Of a DNA stretch of 64,000 bases, positions 53,857 to 61,994 are shown piece by piece. The stretch's first letter is position 1, and each line of letters starts with the position of its first letter. The DNA comes from Roseibium aggregatum IAM 12614 (GTDB lineage: Bacteria > Pseudomonadota > Alphaproteobacteria > Rhizobiales > Stappiaceae), in the NCBI RefSeq assembly GCF_000168975.1, contig NZ_AAUW01000025.1:1-64000 (forward strand), in the 5' to 3' direction. The position numbers and the translations under genes were made by a program. Under the pieces are notes generated by a model. That model was not told the origin of the DNA, ran no database searches, and was given only the letters and a program-made list of their open reading frames with translations.

Positions 53857-54852
53857 ATGCTGATTTCCCAGATCCTGGACGATGCCGGCAATCGGGCCGT
53901 GGTCGTTCGCAATGGCAGCGAAGCCTCTGTCCTGAAGGGCGTTGCCTCCACCTACGAACTCGTTCAGGAGGCCATCGGAAAGGGCCAGAGCCTGACCGAA
54001 TGCATCCGTGGTCATGAACTTGGCGTGGCCGTCGATCTGGAGCAGCTTGCTTCAAAGGGCCGCTTGCTGCTGCCGATCGACCACCCGGACGCTGCCCACA
54101 TGCATTTGACCGGCACGGGGCTGACCCATCTCGGGTCTGCCGCGACCCGCGATGCCATGCATGCCAAGGCCAAGAACGACGAAGCCAGCATGACCGACAG
54201 CATGAAGATGTTCCAGCTCGGTCTGGAGGGCGGGCGCCCGGAGGCTGGGCAAGTCGGTGTTCAGCCGGAGTGGTTCTACAAGGGCAACGGGTCTTGCGCC
54301 GTCGCGCCGGGCGGGGATCTTGTCAGCCCCGGCTTCTGTGAGGATGGCGGCGAAGAGCCGGAAGTTGCCGGCATCTATGTGATCGCGGATGACGGAACGC
54401 CGTTCCGTGTCGGCTTCGCGCTCGCCAACGAGTTTTCCGATCACGTGATGGAACGCCAGAACTATCTCTATCTGGCGCATTCCAAGCTGCGTCCGGCTTC
54501 CTTCGGGCCGGAACTCCTGGTAGGTCCGCTTCCGGAGAAGGTCGAGGGCACCAGCCGCATCTACCGCGATGGTGCCGTGCTGTGGGAAAAGCCGTTCCTG
54601 TCGGGTGAAGCCAACATGTCCCACACGCTGGCGAACCTGGAGCACCATCATTTCAAATATGACGTCTTCCGCCAGCCAGGCGATCTGCATGTGCACATGT
54701 TCGGCACGGCAACGCTTTCCTTTGCCGATGGCATTGCCTGCCGGGAAGGGGATGAGGTGGAGATTTCCGCGCCGGGCTTCGGCGTCCCCCTGAAAAACCG
54801 CTTGGCCTTCAAGGCTGCGGACGCTGGGGCTGCTCAAGTGAAGGTTCTTTAG
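53857..54852 (+). CDS. gguC: GguC/AraD1 family protein, probable 2-keto-3-deoxy-L-arabonate dehydratase
   Basis: 331 residues. HMHLTGTGLTHLGSAATRDA, NEFSDHVMERQNYLYLAHSK and LRPASFGPELLVGPLPEKVE are hallmarks of the GguC (AraD1) family, related to fumarylacetoacetate-hydrolase-fold enzymes. These convert L-2-keto-3-deoxyarabonate to 2-oxoglutarate semialdehyde, as I recall from the literature on the oxidative arabinose route; the sugar-dehydratase and semialdehyde dehydrogenase genes next door support it. It is four bases downstream of gguB and three upstream of the IlvD/Edd gene. It also carries the old name gguC from Agrobacterium. Confidence 0.8.
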   Translation: MLISQILDDAGNRAVVVRNGSEASVLKGVASTYELVQEAIGKGQSLTECIRGHELGVAVDLEQLASKGRLLLPIDHPDAAHMHLTGTGLTHLGSAATRDAMHAKAKNDEASMTDSMKMFQLGLEGGRPEAGQVGVQPEWFYKGNGSCAVAPGGDLVSPGFCEDGGEEPEVAGIYVIADDGTPFRVGFALANEFSDHVMERQNYLYLAHSKLRPASFGPELLVGPLPEKVEGTSRIYRDGAVLWEKPFLSGEANMSHTLANLEHHHFKYDVFRQPGDLHVHMFGTATLSFADGIACREGDEVEISAPGFGVPLKNRLAFKAADAGAAQVKVL

Positions 54853-54855
54853 ATC

Positions 54856-56598
54856 ATGGCATTCAAACCGGCAAAGTGGCCGCGCAAGCTGCGGTCGACC
54901 GAATGGTTCGGCGGCACCAGCCGCGACCATATCTATCACCGCAGCTGGATGAAGAACCAGGGACTGCCGGACGACCTCTTCGACGGCCGCCCGGTCATCG
55001 GCATCTGCAACACCTGGTCGCAGCTGACACCCTGCAACGCGCATCTGCGTGATCTGGCAGAGCGTGTCAAACACGGGATTTATGAGGCCGGCGGTTTCCC
55101 GGTCGAGTTCCCCGTGTTCTCGACGGGTGAAAGCACGCTGCGTCCGACGGCAATGATGTTCCGCAACCTTGCCAGCATGGATGTGGAAGAAGCGATCCGC
55201 GGCACGCCGCTGGATGGCGTCGTCTTGCTTGTCGGCTGCGACAAGACCACGCCCTCTTTGCTGATGGGCGCGGCTTCCGTCGATATTCCGTCGATTGTCG
55301 TCACCGGCGGGCCGATGCTGAACGGCTGGTTCCAGGGCGAGCGCGTCGGGTCCGGCACGCATCTTTGGAAATTCTCCGAGGCCGTGAAGGCGGGTGAGAT
55401 GACCCAGGAGGAGTTTCTGGAGGCCGAGGCCGCCATGAGCCGGTCTCCCGGAAGCTGCAACACCATGGGCACCGCGTCCACCATGGCCTCGATGGCCGAA
55501 GCGCTGGGCATGGCCTTGTCCGGCAATGCCGCCATCCCGGCCGTCGACAGCCGTCGCCGGGTGATCGCGCATCTCTCCGGCCGTCGGATCGTTCAGATGG
55601 TCAAGGACGACCTGAAGCCGTCCGACATCCTGACCCGGGAAGCTTTCGAGAACGCGATCCGCACCAATGGTGCCATCGGCGGGTCGACCAATGCGGTCAT
55701 CCATCTGCTGGCGATCGCCGGCCGCGTCGGCATAGACCTCTCGCTTGATGATTGGGACAAGGCCGGCCGGGATATTCCGACCATCGTCAACCTGATGCCG
55801 TCCGGCAAATACCTGATGGAAGAGTTCTTCTATGCGGGCGGCCTGCCGGTGGTGATCAAACGCCTCGGCGAGGCGGGCATGCTCAACAAGGATGCCATCA
55901 CCGTTTCCGGCGAGACCATGTGGGATCAGGTCAAGGACGTGAAGAACTGGAATGAGGATGTCATCCTGCCGGCGGAAAAGGCGCTGACCAGCCAGGGTGG
56001 CATTGCGGTGCTGAAGGGCAACCTGGCCCCCAATGGCGCCGTTCTGAAACCGTCTGCCGCGTCGCCGCATCTGATGCAGCACAAGGGCAGGGCAGTGGTC
56101 TTTGAGGATATCGACGACTACAAGGCCAAGATCAACGACGACGCCCTCGACATTGACGAGACCTGCGTCATGGTGCTGAAGAACTGCGGCCCCAAAGGGT
56201 ACCCGGGCATGTCGGAAGTCGGCAACATGGGGCTGCCGCCGAAGGTGCTGAAGAAGGGCATTACCGACATGGTCCGCATCTCCGATGCGCGCATGTCCGG
56301 CACGGCCTATGGTACTGTTGTTCTGCACACGTCTCCGGAAGCTGCTGCCGGCGGCCCGCTGGCGGTCGTGAAAAACGGCGACATGATCGAACTGGATGTT
56401 CCGAACCGGAAAATTCATCTGGATATCTCCGAAGAGGAACTCTCCGCACGGCTTGCAGACTGGAAACCGTCCCACCATGTTCCGGACAGTGGCTACGCGC
56501 GGTTGTTCCATGACCACGTCCAGGGTGCCGACACAGGCGCCGACTTCGACTTTCTGAAAGGCTGCCGCGGCTCGGCCGTGCCGAAGGATTCACATTGA
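54856..56598 (+). CDS. araC: IlvD/Edd-family sugar-acid dehydratase (probable L-arabonate dehydratase)
   Basis: 580 residues. Iron-sulphur ligands are visible in GICNTWSQLTPCN, LLVGCDKTTPSLLMGAASV and PGSCNTMGTASTMASMAEAL. The C-terminal domain (NCGPKGYPGMSEVGNMGLPP, ISDARMSGTAYGTVVLH) is complete. Its opening LRSTEWFGGTSRDHIYHRSW is characteristic of the sugar-acid branch (arabonate/xylonate/galactonate dehydratases), not dihydroxyacid dehydratase. In this operon it would dehydrate L-arabonate to 2-keto-3-deoxy-L-arabonate. The symbol here means the dehydratase, not the E. coli regulator AraC. Confidence 0.82.
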   Translation: MAFKPAKWPRKLRSTEWFGGTSRDHIYHRSWMKNQGLPDDLFDGRPVIGICNTWSQLTPCNAHLRDLAERVKHGIYEAGGFPVEFPVFSTGESTLRPTAMMFRNLASMDVEEAIRGTPLDGVVLLVGCDKTTPSLLMGAASVDIPSIVVTGGPMLNGWFQGERVGSGTHLWKFSEAVKAGEMTQEEFLEAEAAMSRSPGSCNTMGTASTMASMAEALGMALSGNAAIPAVDSRRRVIAHLSGRRIVQMVKDDLKPSDILTREAFENAIRTNGAIGGSTNAVIHLLAIAGRVGIDLSLDDWDKAGRDIPTIVNLMPSGKYLMEEFFYAGGLPVVIKRLGEAGMLNKDAITVSGETMWDQVKDVKNWNEDVILPAEKALTSQGGIAVLKGNLAPNGAVLKPSAASPHLMQHKGRAVVFEDIDDYKAKINDDALDIDETCVMVLKNCGPKGYPGMSEVGNMGLPPKVLKKGITDMVRISDARMSGTAYGTVVLHTSPEAAAGGPLAVVKNGDMIELDVPNRKIHLDISEEELSARLADWKPSHHVPDSGYARLFHDHVQGADTGADFDFLKGCRGSAVPKDSH

Positions 56599-57521
56599 TG
56601 GCAGAAAAACTGGCGCTGGTGGGTATCGGCAAGATCGCCCGCGATCAGCATATTCCGGCAATTGCCGGCAATTCCGACTGGCAACTGGAAGCGGCGGTCA
56701 GCCGGCACGCCGGGGTCGATGGCATCGATCATTTCGAGACGATCGACGAATTGTTGGAAAACCGGCCGGACATCACCACGGTGTCGCTGGCCATTCCGCC
56801 GCAACCGCGGTTCGAATATGCGGCCAAGGCTTTGAAAGCCGGCAAGCACGTGATGCTGGAAAAGCCGCCGGGCCAGAGCCTTGCGGAATGCTACGCACTG
56901 GAAGCTCTGGCAAAGGAGCACGGTGTGACGTTGTTCGCGACCTGGCACTCGCGCTATGCCGACAGCGTGCCTGCGCTGAAGGCGTTTCTGGCCGAGCGCA
57001 CGCTGAAACGGCTCAAGATCACCTGGAAGGAAGATGTTCGCCGCTGGCATCCCGGTCAGGAATGGATCTGGGAACCGGGCGGCATGGGCGTCTTCGATCC
57101 GGGCATCAACGCGTTGTCGATACTGACGGAAATTCTGCCTTACCCGGTTCACATCACCGCGGCGACACTGGAGTTTCCGCAGAACCGGGCAACACCGATT
57201 GCCGCCGCGCTGACCTTTGCCGATCCGGCAGGTGCACAGATGTCTGCCGATTTCGATTGGCGTCAGGAAGGACCCCAGACGTGGGACATCGACGTGGAAA
57301 CCGACCGGGGCGCCGCAAAGCTGTCACTTGGCGGTGAGAGGCTGGAAATCGACGGTGAGCCCGTTATACAGGGGTCGAACCATGAATATGCCAACCTCTA
57401 CGTCCGCATGGCGGATCTGGTGAAGTCAGGCGCGAGTGATGTCGATCTCTCGCCGATGATCCATGTTTGCGACGCCTTCTCACTTGGGCGGCGCGTCATC
57501 ACCGATCCGTTCGAATTTTAA
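56598..57521 (+). CDS. Gfo/Idh-family sugar 1-dehydrogenase (galactose/arabinose type)
   Basis: 307 residues. LALVGIGKIARDQHIPAIAG is the NAD(P) site; GKHVMLEKPPGQSLAECYAL has the conserved E-K-P; RRWHPGQEWIWEPGGMGVFD is the block of D-galactose/L-arabinose 1-dehydrogenases. It would oxidise the sugar to its lactone, the first step of the pathway. Its ATG overlaps the dehydratase stop (TGATG). Confidence 0.83.
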   Translation: MAEKLALVGIGKIARDQHIPAIAGNSDWQLEAAVSRHAGVDGIDHFETIDELLENRPDITTVSLAIPPQPRFEYAAKALKAGKHVMLEKPPGQSLAECYALEALAKEHGVTLFATWHSRYADSVPALKAFLAERTLKRLKITWKEDVRRWHPGQEWIWEPGGMGVFDPGINALSILTEILPYPVHITAATLEFPQNRATPIAAALTFADPAGAQMSADFDWRQEGPQTWDIDVETDRGAAKLSLGGERLEIDGEPVIQGSNHEYANLYVRMADLVKSGASDVDLSPMIHVCDAFSLGRRVITDPFEF

Positions 57522-57548
57522 TCCATCTTCAAAACCAGAAGGTTTGAC

Positions 57549-59057
57549 ATGACATTTATGCCTCACGGTAAGCAGCTTGTTGCAGGGCAATGGGTTGCCA
57601 GCGATGCAACATTCACCTCCGAACCGGCGCATGGCGCGTCTCACGCCTTTTCCGTGGGAACCGTCGATCAGGTCGACGCAGCCTGCCGGGCCGCGGAAGA
57701 AGCTTTCTGGAGCTATGGCTATTCCAGCAGCGAGGACCGGGCGAAGTTTCTGAACGCCATTGCCGACGAGATCGAGGCACGGGCGGACGCCATCACTGAA
57801 ATCGGCACGTCCGAAACCGGCCTGCCGGAAGCACGCCTTCAGGGCGAACGCGGCCGCACGACCGGCCAGCTTCGTCTGTTCGCCTCGCATATTCTGAAAG
57901 GCGACTATCTCGACAAGCGTCACGATGAAGCTCTGCCGGACCGCCAGCCTCTGCCACGCCCGGACCTGAAAATGGTGCAGCGCCCGATCGGGCCGGTTGC
58001 GGTCTTCGGCGCTTCCAACTTCCCGCTGGCATTCTCGACGGCCGGTGGCGACACGGCATCGGCACTGGCTGCGGGCTGTCCCGTGGTCGTGCGCGGCCAT
58101 CCGGCGCACCCGGGCACGGGCGAGATCGTTGCCGAGGCAATTGCCGCGGCCATCAAGTCCTGCGGCCTGCATCCGGGCGTCTTTTCCTTCATCCAGGGCA
58201 ATGGCCACGAAGTCGGACAGGCCCTCGTGCAGCACCCGCTGATCCGCGCTGTCGGCTTCACCGGTTCACTGCGCGGCGGCCGTGCCCTGTTCGACCTGTG
58301 CGCACAGCGCCCTGTGCCGATCCCCTTCTTCGGCGAGCTTGGGTCGGTCAATCCGATGTTCGTGCTTCCCAAGGCCCTTTCCGCGCGCGGTGCGGAAATC
58401 GCCAAGGGCTGGGCCGGGTCGCTGACGATGGGCGCCGGCCAGTTCTGTACCAACCCGGGCGTCCTTCTGATGCTCGACGGTGCGGACGCTGACGCCTTCG
58501 TCAAAGCTGCCACCGAAGCCCTCAGCGGCATGGGCAAACAGACCATGCTGACAGACGGCATTGCGGAAGCTTTTCGGTCCGGTTCCAAGCGGGTTGCCGC
58601 GTCCAGCGGTGTCCGTGAACTGATCGGCACCTCGTGCGAAACCCGTGAAGCCGCGCCTTACGTCTTTGAGACCACCGGTGACAACTGGCTGGCCAACGAG
58701 GAACTGGGTGAGGAAGTCTTCGGCCCGCTCGGCATTGTGGTGCGCGTCAAGGATGAAGCGCAGCTTCTGGAAATCGCCAAGAGCCTGGAAGGCCAGCTGA
58801 CATGCACGCTGCAGATGGACGCGGGCGACATGGATCTTGCCCGCAAGCTGATGCCGGTTCTGGAACGCAAGGCTGGCCGCGTGCTTGCCAACGGATTCCC
58901 GACCGGTGTGGAAGTTGCCGACAGCATGGTTCACGGCGGTCCTTACCCGGCATCGACCAACTTCGGCGCCACTTCCGTCGGCACCCTGGCCATCCGTCGC
59001 TTCCTGCGTCCGGTATGCTACCAGAACCTGCCGGACGACCTGCTGCCGGCCAACTGA
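57549..59057 (+). CDS. 2-oxoglutarate semialdehyde dehydrogenase (NADP+-type ALDH)
   Basis: 502 residues. PIGPVAVFGASNFPLAFSTA is the cofactor strand, FTGSLRGGRALFDLCAQRP the Rossmann Gly block, FGELGSVNPMFVLP the catalytic Glu region and GSLTMGAGQFCTNPGVLLML the catalytic Cys. This variant (GAGQFCTNPG) is that of the alpha-ketoglutaric semialdehyde dehydrogenases of oxidative pentose routes. It makes 2-oxoglutarate, ending the pathway. AGAAGG lies upstream of the ATG. Confidence 0.87.
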   Translation: MTFMPHGKQLVAGQWVASDATFTSEPAHGASHAFSVGTVDQVDAACRAAEEAFWSYGYSSSEDRAKFLNAIADEIEARADAITEIGTSETGLPEARLQGERGRTTGQLRLFASHILKGDYLDKRHDEALPDRQPLPRPDLKMVQRPIGPVAVFGASNFPLAFSTAGGDTASALAAGCPVVVRGHPAHPGTGEIVAEAIAAAIKSCGLHPGVFSFIQGNGHEVGQALVQHPLIRAVGFTGSLRGGRALFDLCAQRPVPIPFFGELGSVNPMFVLPKALSARGAEIAKGWAGSLTMGAGQFCTNPGVLLMLDGADADAFVKAATEALSGMGKQTMLTDGIAEAFRSGSKRVAASSGVRELIGTSCETREAAPYVFETTGDNWLANEELGEEVFGPLGIVVRVKDEAQLLEIAKSLEGQLTCTLQMDAGDMDLARKLMPVLERKAGRVLANGFPTGVEVADSMVHGGPYPASTNFGATSVGTLAIRRFLRPVCYQNLPDDLLPAN

Positions 59058-59081
59058 GGCGGCAAGTAACCAGATAAAGAC

Positions 59082-59193
59082 CTCATCCTGAGGAGCGCAC
59101 CTGTGCGCGTCTCGAAGGGTAGGCCGCTTGCTCAGAGCAAGATGCCCATCTTTCGAGACAGGCCTACGGCCTTCCTCAGGATGAGGTTTTTTT
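59082..59193. repeat. Dispersed palindromic repeat also serving as terminator
   Basis: CCTCATCCTGAGGA (59082-59095) pairs perfectly with TCCTCAGGATGAGG (59173-59186); inside, GTCTCGAA pairs with TTCGAGAC. Seven T's follow. This is a common dispersed palindrome of Hyphomicrobiales genomes. It lies between the convergent ALDH and GntR genes. Confidence 0.8.
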
Positions 59194-59245
59194 GTTTGTG
59201 ATTCCAGGAAGCTGGACTGGCAGCGCGCGAATTCGGCGATCAGTC

Positions 59246-59965
59246 TCAGATATTCAGCTCGATCTTCCGACCGGCCAGAATGACGGCCACCATGGCGTCA
59301 TGGGCGGCTTTTGCGTCTCCCGCCTTGATGGCCGTGACGATGGCCCGGTGGCGCTCGACGAATTCGTAGGTTTCCTGGTCGTTGCGTTCGTTGGCCTCGG
59401 CGATGAAAAGTGAATAGAGCGCGGCCTGAACGAGATCTCCGAGCGATTGCAGGAAGCGATTGCCGGAAAGCTTCAGGATCATCTTGTGAAATTCCAGATC
59501 GGCCACCGCAACGGCCGCTCTGTCCTTGCCGGTGGCCAGGTTGTCGCAGAGCTTGGCCAGGGTCACGCATTCTGCATCGGTGGCGCGTTTGGCGGCGCTG
59601 CCTGCGGCCGCCGGTTCAAAAATCAGGCGGATCTCGAAGAGGTCTTCCAGGAACGGACGCTGATTGTTGAGCGCGGCATGCCAGCGCAGGACATCCGGAT
59701 CGAACATGTTCCACTCGGATGCCGGCCGGACGTGGGTTCCGACCTTGGCTTTCGACTGGATCAGTCCCTTGGCAATCAGCGTCTTCTTTGCTTCCCGCAC
59801 CACCGTGCGCGACACGTCGAACATTTCCGAAATGTCCGGATCCAGAGGGATCATCGTTTCCGGTGGATACTCACCTGCAACAATGGCCCTGCCCAGTTGC
59901 TCGACAACCTGATCGGTGTGGTTTCCGATCTGGCTTCCCAACCCGCCGGTGGCGACGAAGGTCAT
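59246..59965 (-). CDS. GntR/FadR-family transcriptional regulator
   Basis: 239 residues from the ATG at 59965. The winged helix is QVVEQLGRAIVAGEYPPETM through MFDVSRTVVREAKKTLIAKG. The C-terminal FCD domain includes DLFEIRLIFEPAAAGSAAKR and LEFHKMILKLSGNRFLQSLG with the metal-site Asp/His residues. The ATG overlaps the yjfF stop (ATGA). The frame is open to 60079, but an earlier start would run into yjfF. Probably it represses the ytf-type operon and senses a sugar or sugar acid. Confidence 0.87.
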   Translation of the reverse strand: MTFVATGGLGSQIGNHTDQVVEQLGRAIVAGEYPPETMIPLDPDISEMFDVSRTVVREAKKTLIAKGLIQSKAKVGTHVRPASEWNMFDPDVLRWHAALNNQRPFLEDLFEIRLIFEPAAAGSAAKRATDAECVTLAKLCDNLATGKDRAAVAVADLEFHKMILKLSGNRFLQSLGDLVQAALYSLFIAEANERNDQETYEFVERHRAIVTAIKAGDAKAAHDAMVAVILAGRKIELNI

Positions 59966-60954
59966 GATTGCGCGGCGAACTCTGTCGCTGGTTTTCTGCG
60001 CAGTGTCGTTGCCCAAGTGAGTCCCTTCTGAAGCAAGATGAAGCCGAAGAGCAAGCCGCCGATCACGATCTTTGTCCACCAGCTCGAGAGCGTTCCGTCG
60101 AACACGATAAAGGTTTGTATCAACCCCATGATCAAAATGCCAAAAAATGTGCCTGCGACAAAACCCGTGCCTCCGGTGAGCAGAGTGCCACCGATCACCA
60201 CTGCGGCGATTGCGTCAAGTTCGACCCCGACCGTCGCCAGTGAATAGCCCGCGGACGTATAGAGCGAGAAGATGATTCCGGCGAGGCCGGCAAGGCCTCC
60301 GGATGTGGCGTAGATGCCGATGGTGGTCCGGGCGAGGGGCACGCCCATCAGCCGCGCCGTCGACAGCCCGCCGCCAAGGGCGTAGACATTCTGGCCGAAG
60401 CGGGTGCGGTGGGCGACGATGATGCCGGCAAGGAACGTCAGCAGCATGATGATGCCGGTGAGCCGGAACCGTCCGCCACCAGGGGCTTTCCAGTAAAGCG
60501 ACTGCAGCGTGTCGTAGAACTCGTGGGTGATGGGCACGCTGTCGGTCGAAAGCACATAGGCCGCGCCGCGCGCCAGAAACATGCCCGCCAGCGTCACGAT
60601 GAAGGGCGGCATCTCCAGATAATGGATCATCGCCCCCATCGCCGCGCCGAAGGAAATGGTAATCGCCAGGACCAGGACAAAGGCGACCAGCGGATGGATC
60701 GAGGTATCCCTCAGGATCACAGCCAGAAAGACGCCGGTAAAGGCGATCACCGAGCCGACCGACAGATCGATGCCCCCGGAGAGGATCACGAAGGTCATGC
60801 CGACGGCGGCGATTCCGAGAAAGGCATTGTCCGTCAGAAGATTGGCCACGACCCGTGTCGACAGCATTGCCGGGTATTGCGAGGCGCACAACGTGAAGGC
60901 CAGCAGAAATGTGGCGATGGTGATGAGAAGCGGAAGATGGGTGGAGCGGATCAT
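59962..60954 (-). CDS. yjfF: Sugar ABC transporter permease (YjfF-like)
   Basis: 330 residues starting MIRSTHLPLLITIATFLLAF. Core signature GGIDLSVGSVIAFTGVFLAV, middle FIVTLAGMFLARGAAYVLST, loop ALGGGLSTARLMGVPLARTT and IGGTLLTGGTGFVAGTFFG are typical of CUT2 permeases. The reading frame is also open upstream through the neighbouring gene in another frame of ytfT, which is not coding. It overlaps ytfT and the regulator by ATGA each. Confidence 0.9.
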   Translation of the reverse strand: MIRSTHLPLLITIATFLLAFTLCASQYPAMLSTRVVANLLTDNAFLGIAAVGMTFVILSGGIDLSVGSVIAFTGVFLAVILRDTSIHPLVAFVLVLAITISFGAAMGAMIHYLEMPPFIVTLAGMFLARGAAYVLSTDSVPITHEFYDTLQSLYWKAPGGGRFRLTGIIMLLTFLAGIIVAHRTRFGQNVYALGGGLSTARLMGVPLARTTIGIYATSGGLAGLAGIIFSLYTSAGYSLATVGVELDAIAAVVIGGTLLTGGTGFVAGTFFGILIMGLIQTFIVFDGTLSSWWTKIVIGGLLFGFILLQKGLTWATTLRRKPATEFAAQS

Positions 60955-61994
60955 TGCGGGCTTTCTTTCGCTTCCTTGATGGGCTCGGCTGGCTGGGGCT
61001 CCGCAGAAGCCCGCAAGATGTAAAGCGCGTGTTTTACCGTCGGAGACTGGATGACCAGGATCGCGATGATGATCAGCGCCTTGATGACCAGGTTGAACTC
61101 GGGCGGCATGCCGGACAGCAGGATCACCGAATTGACCGACTGGATGATCAAGGCGCCCAACAGCGACGCGATGATGGAAAAGCGTCCGCCAAGCAGGGAG
61201 TTGCCGCCGATAACCACGGCCAGGATGGCATCGAGCTCCAGCCAGAGGCCGGCATTGTTGGCGTCGGCCCCCTTGATGTCGGCCGCGACGATGACGCCGG
61301 CCAGCGCCGCGCAGACACCGGAAATCAGATAGACCGAGATGATCAGCACGCGGCTGTTGATGCCGGCAAGGCGAGAGGAGCTCTCGTTGATACCGATGGC
61401 TTCGATCAGCATGCCGAGCGCCGTCTTGCGAACCGCCGCCGTAACCGCCAGACCGAGGGCAATCCAGATCAGGATCGGCGTCGGAATGCCGAGGATGGTT
61501 CCGGCACCCAGGTGAATAAGGCCCGGATCCAGGAAGGTGAGGATGGTTCCTTCCGTCACCAGCTGGGCAATGCCCCGTCCGGCCACCATCAGCACCAGCG
61601 TCGCAACGATCGGCTGAATGCGCAACACGGCAACCAGCACGCCGTTCCACAGGCCGCAGATCGCGCCGACGGCCAGTGCGCCGGTCAGCGCGACCTGCCA
61701 GCCGTGACCATCGACGGCGAGGGAGGCGGCGACCGCGCCGGCAATTGCCATGACGGCCCCCACCGACAGATCGATGCCTCTGGTCGCGATGACCAGGGTC
61801 ATGCCGATGCACAGGAGGGCGGTCGGCGCGCCGCGATTGAGCACATCGATCAGGTTGCCGAAAAGACGGCCGTTCTGGAATTCGATCCGGAAGAAATCCG
61901 GAAAGACCATGAAATTCAGCATCAGCACGGCAGCCAGGATGATCAGCTGCGGGGTGATCCGCCGGAGGGTGTTGTGAACATGAGCGGTCATCAC
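60951..61994 (-). CDS. ytfT: Sugar ABC transporter permease (YtfT-like)
   Basis: 347 residues. RGIDLSVGAVMAIAGAVAAS is the CUT2 signature, QPIVATLVLMVAGRGIAQLV and AIGINESSSRLAGINSRVLI follow, and VIGGNSLLGGRFSIIASLLG ends the core. With YjfF it forms the heteromeric channel. In E. coli the YtfQRT-YjfF system takes up galactofuranose; whether that holds here is not shown. Overlaps ytfR by ATGA. Confidence 0.9.
   Translation of the reverse strand: MMTAHVHNTLRRITPQLIILAAVLMLNFMVFPDFFRIEFQNGRLFGNLIDVLNRGAPTALLCIGMTLVIATRGIDLSVGAVMAIAGAVAASLAVDGHGWQVALTGALAVGAICGLWNGVLVAVLRIQPIVATLVLMVAGRGIAQLVTEGTILTFLDPGLIHLGAGTILGIPTPILIWIALGLAVTAAVRKTALGMLIEAIGINESSSRLAGINSRVLIISVYLISGVCAALAGVIVAADIKGADANNAGLWLELDAILAVVIGGNSLLGGRFSIIASLLGALIIQSVNSVILLSGMPPEFNLVIKALIIIAILVIQSPTVKHALYILRASAEPQPAEPIKEAKESPQ

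Noticed and set aside
54052..56517. 821-codon minus-strand frame opposite gguC and the dehydratase gene
   Set aside because: Mirror frame of GC-rich coding DNA; rich in His, Arg and Gln, no motif, while the plus strand has clear enzymes.
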